From Pseudomonas sp. ANT_J12 (GTDB lineage: Bacteria; Pseudomonadota; Gammaproteobacteria; Pseudomonadales; Pseudomonadaceae): 64,000 nucleotides of DNA. The notes beneath the pieces were generated by a model. It was not told the origin of the DNA, did no database searches, and worked only from the letters and a program-made list of their open reading frames with translations. The translations under genes were made by a program, and so were the position numbers. This document shows positions 33,327-41,984 of this stretch, one piece after another; position 1 is the first letter of the stretch; each line of letters opens with the position of its first letter. The stretch covers positions 248,001-312,000 of the forward strand of contig NZ_VOBN01000004.1 of the NCBI RefSeq assembly GCF_008370045.1, given 5' to 3'.

Positions 33327-33363
33327 CTACCGGTTTGTGCGTATTCCATGCACAAACCGGTAG
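33327..33363 (-). terminator. Hairpin after the lipase gene
   Basis: A perfect 14-bp inverted repeat, CTACCGGTTTGTGC / GCACAAACCGGTAG, has a 9-nt loop and lies 10 bp after the lipase stop. Only a short T run follows on the minus strand, so termination may be weak or the hairpin may protect mRNA. Confidence 0.6.
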
Positions 33364-33372
33364 ACACTCCCA

Positions 33373-35580
33373 CTAAACAATGGAATCGATGTCCAACGTA
33401 TGAGGCATGCCGCTGCGAGAGGCAAACATCAAACCGTCATCGACCTGCCGAGGAATCATTGCAATCTGCACCAGCCGCTTGTTCTCCCGTTGGTTTTTCC
33501 AACGAAGCAGAGCGTCTTCCAAGTTGGGAGATTGCGCTGCGCTTCCGTAGACATCGACCAGTGTCAGACGACGTGCTTTTTCCTTTTTAAGACGCTCCAC
33601 CGAATCGAAAAGCTTTTGCGACTCTTGGTTCAAATCATCCGATGTTTGTATGTACTCAGGGTCATTGTTGATATAACGCTGAGTGTTCCTTGTTTGCTTA
33701 CCTTGATCTTGTACTTTGGTGCGCATCGTCTCCAATGCCGCCGCCACCAGATCGTATTCACGCTTAGTGACCACCGTCCCGCCAGTTTCCTGAGTTTGCT
33801 GCCAACGTCGAAAGGTCGCCCAGGAGAACGGGATATAGGACCCCGGTATGCTGTGGTCACCTAAACTCATAGCTTGATCGATAAAACCACCACGAAATGG
33901 AAGATCGCCATCTTTGGCGAGCGCCCGAGTGCAAGCGGCCTCTTCTATGGAGGCACAGCCCGGATCCCAGAGAATCGCCGACTCTTCCTTCCCGGTAAAA
34001 TCCACGGGCATGAAGTGATGCAGCTCGCCATGGTGTTGATAGGGCGCGCCACCGACACGAACCAGACCTGCGACGAAGATCAAGATGCCTAAAACAGGGT
34101 TGGTAATAAAAAGTGCCGCAAGCCCAGGAATCCAGATGGATCGCCGTGCGTTCATCCAGGGCGCGGGTACACCGGGAATCATGTCGTTGTTGTTCACCAT
34201 CCGGTGGTGCGTCAGCGGCTTGGCAGCGGCGACGAACGTGGCATCACCCGCGCGTGGCGATCCATAGGTGTAGAGGAGAATGTCGTAATCGTTATCAGTG
34301 GAGTTGCGAAGAGCTTCAGCCAGCAGCAATGCAATCGCGCCCCCCAGACTATGACCGCTGATAATGATTTTTTGCCCGACGTGAAACCGATCCAAATAGT
34401 CCTGAACAAACTTCTTCAACGCCTGATAGGCATCGTAAAAGCCATTGTGGACCTTTCCTTTACCTTCTTTGAAGGGCACCTGTGCCGCATCCGCGTCACG
34501 CCACCAATCTGACAATTCCAGTGTTCCACGGATAGCAATCAGTATGACTTCATCATGGTGAGTGATGAACGCCTGCGTGCTCTTTTCGCTAACCCAACAC
34601 TCATTGATGTCATCAAAAAAATGCAGATTGGCAGGGTGCTCCTGAGTGTCGCTAGGCTTATTCTGCTCATACACCGTTGGGTCGAACGGCAAAATTTCAA
34701 AGCGCTTTGAGTAAGGCACTTCTTCGTACAGTGGATAGTAACGGTGAACCGACGACTGCGAACTGTCTACCTTCCAACTTTCTCGATAGTTCGAAAGCGC
34801 GTCACCAAAAAAGTTACCGACGCTGGGATCCAGCGGAAAACTCACGAAGTCCACAGGATTTTTAACGGGGTTTTGACCGAAATTGGAGTAGCTCAAGTCC
34901 GACATGATCGCGAGCTGGTACAGGTTCAGTGCGCTGAAGGCATTATCCGTTGACAGCATCGGTCTAAACGCACGCAGTGGGCGCACTTGTAGCAGCGTGT
35001 GCCGGTTCGACAGTAGCCCAACACCTACTTGAGATAACGGTTCTGGACCAAAACTCAGCTCATCAAGCGCCCTAACCAAGATGTCATCTGGAGGGTATTT
35101 GCGGTCAACGCGCGGGGGTAAATGCGCGCTACGTTTGACCAGATCCCGCACCTCTACCTGGATGAATTTATCTCCGGCTTTTTGCGCAGGGTTGTGGTCG
35201 ACAGGGAAACCATCTTTGTGAAAGAAATGAGTTTGCTCGGCGCGAACCTGGAGCTCGGTAATCGGAAGTGGATAAGATTTTCTATCCACGATCTTTTCAT
35301 ACCAAATATCAACGCCTCCTTGATACTCACTATCGACCGTTAATACGACAGGGCCTCGATAGCAGTCTTCAATCTTGGCAAACCCTTTGGCGTCCAGCAC
35401 CCCCGTGTACTGTTGCTTCGCGCTGTCCTGAAGGATATAGGCAAGACCAGCATACGGTTTGCCATCACCGAACTCGTCTACCAACTGAAAACTAACCCAG
35501 TGCCCTTTGTTTGGGCAGGTAAACATCTTGCCGCTGAATGCCGGCTTATCCCCATCTTCCATGGGTTTATACGAACTCAT
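33373..35580 (-). CDS. T6SS lipase effector with class 3 lipase fold (Tle2-like)
   Basis: The 735-residue protein carries the lipase class 3 block: AIRGTLELSDWWRDAD near residue 345, then nucleophile motif IIISGHSLGGAIALLLAEAL (Ser near 409), YGSPRAGD, and NNNDMIPGVPAPW with a likely catalytic Asp. LHHF follows later with a candidate His. A hydrophobic stretch (LAALFITNPVLGILIFVAGLV) near 485-505 may insert into membranes. There is no signal peptide, as expected for a T6SS cargo. It belongs to the vgrG-DUF4123-lipoprotein-lipase operon and probably degrades membrane phospholipids of rivals. The exact Tle family is uncertain. Confidence 0.88.
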   Translation of the reverse strand: MSSYKPMEDGDKPAFSGKMFTCPNKGHWVSFQLVDEFGDGKPYAGLAYILQDSAKQQYTGVLDAKGFAKIEDCYRGPVVLTVDSEYQGGVDIWYEKIVDRKSYPLPITELQVRAEQTHFFHKDGFPVDHNPAQKAGDKFIQVEVRDLVKRSAHLPPRVDRKYPPDDILVRALDELSFGPEPLSQVGVGLLSNRHTLLQVRPLRAFRPMLSTDNAFSALNLYQLAIMSDLSYSNFGQNPVKNPVDFVSFPLDPSVGNFFGDALSNYRESWKVDSSQSSVHRYYPLYEEVPYSKRFEILPFDPTVYEQNKPSDTQEHPANLHFFDDINECWVSEKSTQAFITHHDEVILIAIRGTLELSDWWRDADAAQVPFKEGKGKVHNGFYDAYQALKKFVQDYLDRFHVGQKIIISGHSLGGAIALLLAEALRNSTDNDYDILLYTYGSPRAGDATFVAAAKPLTHHRMVNNNDMIPGVPAPWMNARRSIWIPGLAALFITNPVLGILIFVAGLVRVGGAPYQHHGELHHFMPVDFTGKEESAILWDPGCASIEEAACTRALAKDGDLPFRGGFIDQAMSLGDHSIPGSYIPFSWATFRRWQQTQETGGTVVTKREYDLVAAALETMRTKVQDQGKQTRNTQRYINNDPEYIQTSDDLNQESQKLFDSVERLKKEKARRLTLVDVYGSAAQSPNLEDALLRWKNQRENKRLVQIAMIPRQVDDGLMFASRSGMPHTLDIDSIV

Positions 35581-35592
35581 CCTTTGATGTCC

Positions 35593-36357
35593 TTATTCGG
35601 TGCAGTTGGGGTAGACGGAGCAGTCACGTCCATCGGGCATTTTGAAATCGGTGAAAGTCGGCGGAGTTTGGCAGCGGAACGTTTCCTTCGTTTCGATACA
35701 GGGCTTCCAGCCCTTAGGTGTTTCTAGCCATGAACGCCCAAAATACGGCTGTTCCTCTTTCGCTACCGTCAGTACCAATTTCACAGTCTTGCCCGCTAAC
35801 TGATCGCGCTGCAACGCTCCGCCCGCCAGGCTTTTCTGCACGACGCCATTCGCGTCGAGCGCCCGGCATTCTAGGATTTTCCTGATAAACCGTTTCGATC
35901 CCACCGTGCGAAATAACCACTGGCACTGGCCCTGAAAGACCAGAGGTCCCGACGTGGGGAAAGGACGGGCTGTTTCTGATGGCTCATCATGAATTGATAA
36001 ACCGGCAGTCTGTAGACTCATGTCCAGCTCACGCTTGCCCCACTGTCCTTCGATATGCAGCACCACATTTGTCAAAACCATTGAACAACCCTTCGCGGTG
36101 TCCGTCAGTGGCAGCTTGAACTCAACCGGACGCACTCCCTTGGGCTGCTCGCTTTGGATAAGGTTATGCCCGGAACACGACTCGCCGGAGGCCGACTCGT
36201 AGTAAGCCATCGGACTAACGGTGAAGTTCTCTGGGATGTCGGCTTGAAAGGTAAAACTTTCTGTCTGTGCCATTGAGCAGCCCGAAGCGACCAAGGCCAT
36301 TGCGCTCACAAATAAGACCCGCAGGAAATGGGGTGTAATGTGTCGTACGTGCATCAT
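35593..36357 (-). CDS. Lipoprotein, likely immunity protein of the lipase effector
   Basis: The 254-residue protein begins with a signal peptide ending in a lipobox (VLFVSAMALVASGC), so it is lipid-anchored in the periplasm, where phospholipase effectors act. It lies 12 bp before the lipase gene, and its ATG overlaps the DUF4123 gene stop (ATGA). Location, compartment and coupling fit an immunity protein of Tle-type effectors. Six or more cysteines in the mature part (for example CQTPPTF, DCSVYPNC) suggest disulfides. The family is not recognised, so immunity is an inference. Confidence 0.8.
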   Translation of the reverse strand: MMHVRHITPHFLRVLFVSAMALVASGCSMAQTESFTFQADIPENFTVSPMAYYESASGESCSGHNLIQSEQPKGVRPVEFKLPLTDTAKGCSMVLTNVVLHIEGQWGKRELDMSLQTAGLSIHDEPSETARPFPTSGPLVFQGQCQWLFRTVGSKRFIRKILECRALDANGVVQKSLAGGALQRDQLAGKTVKLVLTVAKEEQPYFGRSWLETPKGWKPCIETKETFRCQTPPTFTDFKMPDGRDCSVYPNCTE

Positions 36358-37208
36358 GCTGATTGCTCTCCTGACCAGAACTTCGCTTCATTAAAAAGGC
36401 GCTCGAAGTGAACCTGCGGCGCTTCACCGGCATGAGGTAACCAGCTTTTTATGATGGTCGGCTCAGTTTCATTGAGTTTGTTGATGATCAAGAAATGCAC
36501 TTGCTCAGGGGCAGACCATCCCCATTTTTGAGCCTGCGAGAGTTGTTCTGAAAGCCAAGTGCTTGGGTCTTGGTGCTGGCTGAGTCTCATCAGATCGTCG
36601 CTGTGTTCTGCCCACAGATACCGGTAGATATTGGACTGAAGCATCTCCATCGACTGACTCGCTGGTGCAGGGATATTCAGCCATATTGGGTCAGCAGGAA
36701 GCGGGTATTCTCCGGGAGCAGAATTGTGGGCGACTTCCCAGCTTGCGCCTTGCCAGTAACACATACTGACCGTTGGCCCCAAATACTCAGGGCGCGCTTC
36801 TTCAGGAGTATGTCCCAAGGCACGGGTTAGGACGCGATTGTCGTGGAAGCGGTACAGCGCCTGATTGGGCCGCGTGCCGATAATCAGCCGTTCGCGCCAG
36901 TGTTGAGTCAGCGTAGGCAGATCACCTCTTCGAATACTGGCAAGCCAGCCCCAATTACGCTCAGGCGCCTTGAGTAGGGCTCTGATGTGTTCATTGTCAG
37001 GATCGTCGACGAGGAATATGAATGGCCCCGCATCAGCTAAATCGGAGACCTGAGTTTCGCTGTACACACTGATATGCTGATCAGGGCCACTGTTTTTCAG
37101 CAAGGCTTGGCGGACGTCGAGCTCGCCTTCCGAATCCAGAATCAGGCACAGAGCATGGTCGAGCTTTAGCTGATCGATCATCCATTGCCGAGGGGCGGCA
37201 GCTATCAT
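36354..37208 (-). CDS. DUF4123 adaptor (T6SS effector chaperone)
   Basis: The 284-residue protein starts at ATG 37208, overlapping the vgrG stop, and contains the DUF4123 pattern: YSETQVSDLADAGPFIFLVD near residue 50, WGWLASIRRGDLPTLTQHWR near 85, and YRFHDNRVLTRAL near 120. DUF4123 proteins load a specific effector on its VgrG. Here the partner effector should be the lipase two genes downstream. The long C-terminal half is helical and has no other motif. Confidence 0.9.
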   Translation of the reverse strand: MIAAAPRQWMIDQLKLDHALCLILDSEGELDVRQALLKNSGPDQHISVYSETQVSDLADAGPFIFLVDDPDNEHIRALLKAPERNWGWLASIRRGDLPTLTQHWRERLIIGTRPNQALYRFHDNRVLTRALGHTPEEARPEYLGPTVSMCYWQGASWEVAHNSAPGEYPLPADPIWLNIPAPASQSMEMLQSNIYRYLWAEHSDDLMRLSQHQDPSTWLSEQLSQAQKWGWSAPEQVHFLIINKLNETEPTIIKSWLPHAGEAPQVHFERLFNEAKFWSGEQSA

Positions 37209-39256
37209 GATGTCATTCCTTTGGGCAGGCAAAGACCGTTTTTACAAGCCTCGCAAAGCGGGCAGAAGTCAGCGCCTTTAACTTTACTGGCCACCATCAG
37301 CGCATTTTGTGTCGGGGCCATCATAGGCAGTGCGGGTGGGGTCGCCAGGGCCGCTAATACGCCCGGCAACAATGGATTGGCAGCCGTTCCTCCAGCAGGT
37401 GCACCGCCGATTTGAATCTCGGTGCTACTAAAAATACCACCGGCCCCAATTACTATGTGTTGACCACCAGCTTTCAAGGTGATGCTGGCCCCGGCATCAA
37501 GGATTAAATTAGCCCCGGCTTTGAGGTGTACTTCCTGGCCCGCTTCGACCACCAGCGTTTGACCGACACGGGTGTGGCTGCTGCTGGCTACCTGTAAGTA
37601 GTCATTGGCTTTGAGATCGACCTTACGGTCAGCGGTGACGGTACGCTGCTCTTCAGCCTCCAGCACAGCGATGCTGTTGCCCTTGATGGTTTCCCGGCGT
37701 TCGTTACCCACTTCCAGCCGACTGTCATGTTCGACCTTCTGCTCCATGTCACGCTGAGCGCGCAGGTAGATCAACTCCTGGCCGCTGCGGTCTTCAATCG
37801 ACAGCTCGTTGTAGCCGCCACTGGCGGGTGAACTGTGGCTGCGCAGGACCGTTTTGGTTTTGTTCTCGGGCAAGGGGTACGGCACAGGCGTGACCTTATT
37901 AGGCACGCAACCGGTAATTAACGGATTGTCGGGGTTACCTTCCAGGTAGGTCACCACCACTTCCATGCCGATACGCGGGATGGTTACCGCACCGAAACTA
38001 TCCCCGGCCCAGCTGGATGAAACCCGTAGCCAGCAACTGCTCTTATCGCTGCCCAGTTCGGCGCGATCCCAATGAAACTCGACCTTAACCCGCCCGTACT
38101 CATCGCAAAAGATTTCTTCCCCCGCTGGACCGGTGACACGGGCTGTCTGGCTGACCAGCATCGATTTTCGCGTGAGTAGCGGCGGACGGTAGAACACATC
38201 CCAGGGAATCGCGCTGAAGCTGTTGCGGTAACCTTGGGTAAAGCCGTCTTCAGGACTCACGTCGCTGGTGATCGCTTCTTCAAGGGCTTGGGGTTGTTTT
38301 CCAACGTGATTGACACTGAGCAACAACCACAACGCGTTGCACTGCTGACGCGGGTGCTCGGTCAGGTCGAAGAAGTGGCCGCTGCGCAGGATTAGCTGGT
38401 CGCTTTTACCCTCAGCCAACTGGTAGTCGCTTCGGTGCCGCTCCAGGGCCTGCCGGGCAAGCTGTTTGCCGAGCTTTTCATTTTCGTGCAGCACCGGGTA
38501 ACGGTAGTCTTCGAGCGCAGGATTAAACTCGGCAGTGAATTGGCTTTCCAGCAACAGGCTTGGGCGTTTTAAATCATAGCTCCTGCACGTGGCCGTGCTG
38601 GTACGAGTACTAAAGCGCATGGAGAATTGGCTAACGACCGGGTGATCAGCCGCCAGGCCTGAGCCTTGCTGATACGGTGTGCCCCCCAGCTTGGGGAAAT
38701 AGGTCTGATCATCGGTGAATACCAGCTGATGGCCATCCTGGCTGTGTTGATGGTGCCACGAAATCCCATCCTCACTGCACAACCTCTGGATGAACTCGAA
38801 GTCGTTTTCGCCGTATTGAGTGCAGTATTCGCGCTCAGTGCTTGTGCTGACATGAAAGGTATAGGCATCGGCCTGAATGCCATGACCGTTAAGGACCTGG
38901 GCGATGATTTGCGGCACCGTCAGGTGCTGGAAGATCCGCTGGTTATGGCTGAACTGCAAATAGTGCAGAGCGGGCACCAATGTCAGTTGATAACGGGTCA
39001 GGCGTTTACCGGCCTCCCCCACGAACACATCTTCGATTCGCCCATGGATACCTTCGCCATTCAGGCCGAACTGAAGGAAAGCAGGCTGACTTAGCAGACT
39101 TTGCAGATCGAAATCAGGCGACTCGCTGACCAGCTCAATCTGGATCGAATACAAGCTGCTGATGGCTTCGGTGCCGTGAAAGGCCAGCACCTTAAAATCG
39201 TTACGAACAGATGGGATCAGTAACGTGAAGTGCGCAGCATTAGCCGGCGCGAACAT
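37205..39256 (-). CDS. vgrG: VgrG spike protein
   Basis: The 683-residue protein is a full VgrG. It has the gp27-like N-terminal region (SEDGISWHHQHSQDGHQLVF), the signature YRNSFSAIPWDVFYRPP, the gp5 OB-fold (GRVKVEFHWDR, then WAGDSFGAVTIPRIGMEVVV, EGNPDNPLITG) and the beta-helix repeats (HLKAGANLILDAGASITLKA). The tail ends with the cysteine-rich DFCPLCEACKNGLCLPKG. A good AAGGATAAGCGT site precedes the ATG. It heads the operon vgrG-DUF4123-lipoprotein-lipase and probably delivers the lipase. Confidence 0.95.
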   Translation of the reverse strand: MFAPANAAHFTLLIPSVRNDFKVLAFHGTEAISSLYSIQIELVSESPDFDLQSLLSQPAFLQFGLNGEGIHGRIEDVFVGEAGKRLTRYQLTLVPALHYLQFSHNQRIFQHLTVPQIIAQVLNGHGIQADAYTFHVSTSTEREYCTQYGENDFEFIQRLCSEDGISWHHQHSQDGHQLVFTDDQTYFPKLGGTPYQQGSGLAADHPVVSQFSMRFSTRTSTATCRSYDLKRPSLLLESQFTAEFNPALEDYRYPVLHENEKLGKQLARQALERHRSDYQLAEGKSDQLILRSGHFFDLTEHPRQQCNALWLLLSVNHVGKQPQALEEAITSDVSPEDGFTQGYRNSFSAIPWDVFYRPPLLTRKSMLVSQTARVTGPAGEEIFCDEYGRVKVEFHWDRAELGSDKSSCWLRVSSSWAGDSFGAVTIPRIGMEVVVTYLEGNPDNPLITGCVPNKVTPVPYPLPENKTKTVLRSHSSPASGGYNELSIEDRSGQELIYLRAQRDMEQKVEHDSRLEVGNERRETIKGNSIAVLEAEEQRTVTADRKVDLKANDYLQVASSSHTRVGQTLVVEAGQEVHLKAGANLILDAGASITLKAGGQHIVIGAGGIFSSTEIQIGGAPAGGTAANPLLPGVLAALATPPALPMMAPTQNALMVASKVKGADFCPLCEACKNGLCLPKGMTS

Positions 39257-39788
39257 ACGCTTATCCTTAAGCTGAGAGAGGAGACAAAACGCGAAGCCAA
39301 AGCCATACCTAGCCTGAGCAAGCTTAAATTTTCGAGCACGCTAACAAAACGGCAGAAGAATTGATGTAGGAAACGTCCTAAATCGCGTCAGAATTTTCGT
39401 TTGTTCAGAATGTTTCTTCGGTGAACGACAGAGACAGCGAAAATGATGCTGAGTTCATTTTTCACCTGTATGAGCGCACTCTTTGAAACAATTCGTCTGC
39501 GGCAAACTGTTTGGCAAGCACAAAATTGCTCCAAATCTGTCGCTACTAACAACCGCTGAAAGCTTTGTAGGCCGCATACTGCGAACTTCGCTAATCGACG
39601 GCGCATGCGCTCAACATCTGACAGTTGCCGGCCAACAATTAACCGCGACCAAGGCGTGAAGAGGACGTCTCGATTGTTCGGAGGGAATGAAATAGGATGG
39701 TCAAGCTGCCGGCCAAGCAAATTGGCAAGTGACATTCTGCAACAACATCTGTACCCCTTTCAGAAGCCTGAGCCTAGGGTTCAATACC
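39257..39788. other. Gene-poor stretch between vgrG and the IS21 relic
   Basis: No convincing gene is seen. A minus-strand frame at 39388-39735 (115 codons) has no Shine-Dalgarno or family features and is probably spurious. The region likely contains the vgrG promoter in its first 100 bp and mobile-element debris after that. Confidence 0.5.
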
Positions 39789-40118
39789 TACTACCGGACA
39801 GCCACGCAGCTATTTGAAGACATAACATTGTCCTACGCGGACCACACGCTTCCGAAGCTGCGCTGGAAGTTGATCATCGACGATTTGGGAATCGGCGGTA
39901 TTGATTCCCAGCTCGGTCCCTTCCTCCTAGATGTCATCGATCAGCAGTCACGCAATGGCTCCTTGCTGATCACCAGCCAGTACCCCAAGGAAAAATGGTA
40001 CGACCTTTTCACCGATCCGACGATTGCCGATGCCGTGTTGGACCGAATCGCTCACAAGGCGCATGTGATTCCGCTCAAGGGCGAATCAATGCGCAAACTT
40101 AAGAGCAGGAAAAGCTGA
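39789..40118 (+). pseudogene. istB: IstB ATPase of an IS21-family element, 3' fragment
   Basis: From YYRTATQLFEDITLSYADHT the frame shows the IstB pattern: KLIIDDLGIG (Walker B), LLITSQYPKEKWYDLFTDPT and ADAVLDRIAHKAHVIPLKGE, ending SMRKLKSRKS at a normal stop. The N-terminal half with Walker A and the whole istA gene are missing. The element end with six 23-bp repeats follows directly. Confidence 0.88.
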
Positions 40119-40149
40119 AGACCCCGACCACTCCGCCAGCCGGTGGAGT

Positions 40150-40287
40150 GGTCAAGTCGAATGCAATTGAGTGGTCAGTGCGAATGCAAATGACTGGTCA
40201 GCAACAATGCAATTGGGTGGTCAGCGTAGATGCAAACGACTGGTCAGTGGCAATGCAATTACCTGGTCAAGTGAGATGCAATTTCGC
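40150..40287 (+). repeat. Six 23-bp tandem repeats, IS21-type right end
   Basis: Six head-to-tail 23-bp units share GGTCA at the start and ATGCAA at positions 12-17 (for example GGTCAGTGCGAATGCAAATG). They begin 32 bp after the istB stop. The periodicity with variable middle positions fits transposase (IstA) binding sites at an IS21 end. The same unit occurs at 30257-30348 in the opposite direction. Confidence 0.85.
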
Positions 40288-40414
40288 ATTCAGTCTGTGG
40301 TTCAGCTCTTCGCGCTTGAACGGCGTAAGCGATATACCCAGCAAAGACGCCATGCCGTCGCCTCTGACGCAGGCCGGCTTGGTAGCCCTGGTTCGATGGT
40401 TCTATTTTTGCTGC

Positions 40415-41014
40415 TTAGTCATGCCTTAACAGTATGGGCCGGGTATGGGCCTCAGTGAGCACCACGCATTTCAACAAACGCTTTTTCCCCTTCGGGAGGT
40501 AAATGAGCCGCTGAAACGGCAAGCCTTTAGCCTTGAGCTCGGGATAGCGGAGCCAACCAGGATTTCTTGCGTCAATCCCCAGGGGCAATTGTCCAATCCC
40601 TCCAATTCGCAAGCCCGTCGTCACCATCATATAACCGATATAGTCATAAACGGGATCAATAGTAGACAGAGTCGGAGATAGCTGTAGGTATTCGTCGTTA
40701 CTCAAGACAACTGCGGCAATGGTGGGTACTAAAGACGTCGCTAAATTTGCCTCCCAAGGGGCTGATGTAAATAGCGTAGTTACCGATGGGGCACGATCAT
40801 AGCGTTCAAGCCAGGGAAGATTTTCGACGTATGTGCCGGACAGGCGCTGCCCAAGCGGCCGCGAGGCGATCCTCAATCCGCACCAGGTTGATGGCCGGAG
40901 CAGTAGTCGCGGTGCGCCGAATGCCCGGTGACCGTGCCGTCGATGGCGATGGTGCTGCAGGTAGAAGGATCGGGCGGCGCTCAAGATGTCGATGAGGGTT
41001 TCGGGACCGGTCAT
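40415..41014 (-). pseudogene. Tyrosine recombinase fragment next to tRNA-Pro
   Basis: The frame shows DYIGYMMVTTGLRIGGIGQL (arginine I region) and LIYLPKGKKRLLKCVVLTEA, as in the middle of site-specific integrases. Boxes II and III (HxxR, H, Y) are missing because the frame runs into the IS21 repeats. The upstream part (first 85 codons) is of uncertain reading. It lies 115 bp from the tRNA-Pro attachment copy and is probably the remains of a third integrase that used this tRNA. Confidence 0.55.
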
Positions 41015-41127
41015 CTTTTCTTACATACGCCATATCTCGCGAATCAGTGCCAAAGCTATCGCTGGCTCACTCGAAGCTAGAAAGATCCAAAATATCCGTG
41101 GGAGTAAATGTGGGAGTAATTTTCAAG

Positions 41128-41220
41128 CATGAAAAAGCCCAACTTTTCCAGATTGGGCTAACTCATTGAAAAATATGGTCGGGACGGAGTGATTCGAACA
41201 CTCGACCCCTAGCACCCCAT
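41128..41220. repeat. Attachment-site copy within the intact tRNA-Pro
   Basis: This 93-bp sequence matches 10412-10504 at 90 of 93 positions and includes the tRNA-Pro terminator hairpin and the tRNA 3' half. The two copies, 30,716 bp apart in the same orientation, bracket the island. Upstream, GTGGGAGTAA is repeated twice (41099-41120), and a similar motif lies at 10635-10656, possibly integrase arm sites. Confidence 0.92.
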
Positions 41221-41252
41221 GCTAGTGCGCTACCGGACTGCGCTACGCCCCG
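41176..41252 (-). tRNA. tRNA-Pro (anticodon GGG)
   Basis: A complete tRNA of 77 nt. Acceptor CGGGGCG/CGTCCCG is followed by ACCA encoded in the gene. The anticodon stem CTAGC/GCTAG encloses loop ATGGGGT with anticodon GGG. The T arm is GAGTG-TTCGAAT-CACTC. The tRNA 3' end faces the island, as usual for tRNA-targeting integrases, and the gene is kept intact by the element. A terminator hairpin lies beyond the 3' end at 41131-41162. Confidence 0.97.
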
Positions 41253-41341
41253 ACTAGGCGTGGAACCTGTTCTTCATCTCGAAGAACGCTCAAGAATATA
41301 TCGCAAGCTTTTGAAAACTGGAAGTATTCAAACGCAGTAAA

Positions 41342-41698
41342 TTATTTCTTGAGGACAATCAGCACGTCTTCCAACTCAGCAATCATCTGCCGAATCATCT
41401 GCTTGTACTGAGTGGTGTCGTCTTTGGCTTCATCGCCGGACAAACGCAGGCGCGCGCCGCCGATGGTGAAACCCTGATCGTAAAGGAGCGCGCGGATCTG
41501 CCGGATCATCAGCACGTCTTGTCGCTGATAATACCGGCGGTTTCCGCGGCGTTTGACGGGGTTGAGTTGAGGAAACTCCTGCTCCCAGTAGCGCAGCACG
41601 TGTGGTTTTACCGCACACAGCTCGCTGACTTCACCAATGGTGAAGTAGCGTTTGCCTGGGATGACGGGTAGCTCGTCGTTATGACTTGGTTCCAGCAT
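41342..41698 (-). CDS. MerR-family regulator downstream of ihfA
   Basis: From ATG 41698 ([15 protein letters not shown]) the product has 118 residues. The MerR DNA-binding domain is clear: [20 protein letters not shown], then [40 protein letters not shown]. The C-terminal part is a short helix without cysteines, so no metal is expected. The start overlaps the ihfA end by 20 bp, and an ATG 9 bp further upstream is also possible. This gene regularly follows ihfA in Gammaproteobacteria; its effector is unknown. Confidence 0.93.
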   Translation of the reverse strand: MLEPSHNDELPVIPGKRYFTIGEVSELCAVKPHVLRYWEQEFPQLNPVKRRGNRRYYQRQDVLMIRQIRALLYDQGFTIGGARLRLSGDEAKDDTTQYKQMIRQMIAELEDVLIVLKK

Positions 41699-41981
41699 AA
41701 GCCTCAACTCGGGCCTTCAACTTCTGCCCTGGACGAAAGGTGACCACACGGCGAGCCGTGATCGGGATTTCTTCACCCGTTTTCGGATTGCGGCCAGGCC
41801 GCTGGCGTTTGTCCCGAAGGTCGAAATTGCCGAAACCGGACAATTTGACTTGTTCGTTGTCTTCTAGAGCGTGCCTGATTTCTTCAAAGAACAGTTCGAC
41901 CAATTCCTTGGCCTCCCGTTTATTCAGGCCCAACTCCTCATACAGACGTTCCGCCATCTCAGCTTTCGTCAGAGCCCCCAT
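41679..41981 (-). CDS. ihfA: Integration host factor alpha subunit
   Basis: IHF bends DNA and assists recombination, replication and transcription. The 100-residue protein has the DNABII signature ([20 protein letters not shown], then [20 protein letters not shown]). It follows pheT by 3 bp in the conserved pheST-ihfA order, so it is probably transcribed with them. Confidence 0.98.
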   Translation of the reverse strand: MGALTKAEMAERLYEELGLNKREAKELVELFFEEIRHALEDNEQVKLSGFGNFDLRDKRQRPGRNPKTGEEIPITARRVVTFRPGQKLKARVEAYAGTKS

Positions 41982-41984
41982 ACG

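Noticed and set aside
39388..39735. Minus-strand open frame of 115 codons after vgrG
   Set aside because: No Shine-Dalgarno, no recognisable domain, and arginine-rich random composition; treated as non-coding.
40150..40287. CRISPR-like array of regularly spaced repeats
   Set aside because: The unit is only 23 bp in total, conserved at two short blocks with no separate spacers, no cas genes are present, and an istB relic ends 32 bp before it. IS21-type end sites explain it better.
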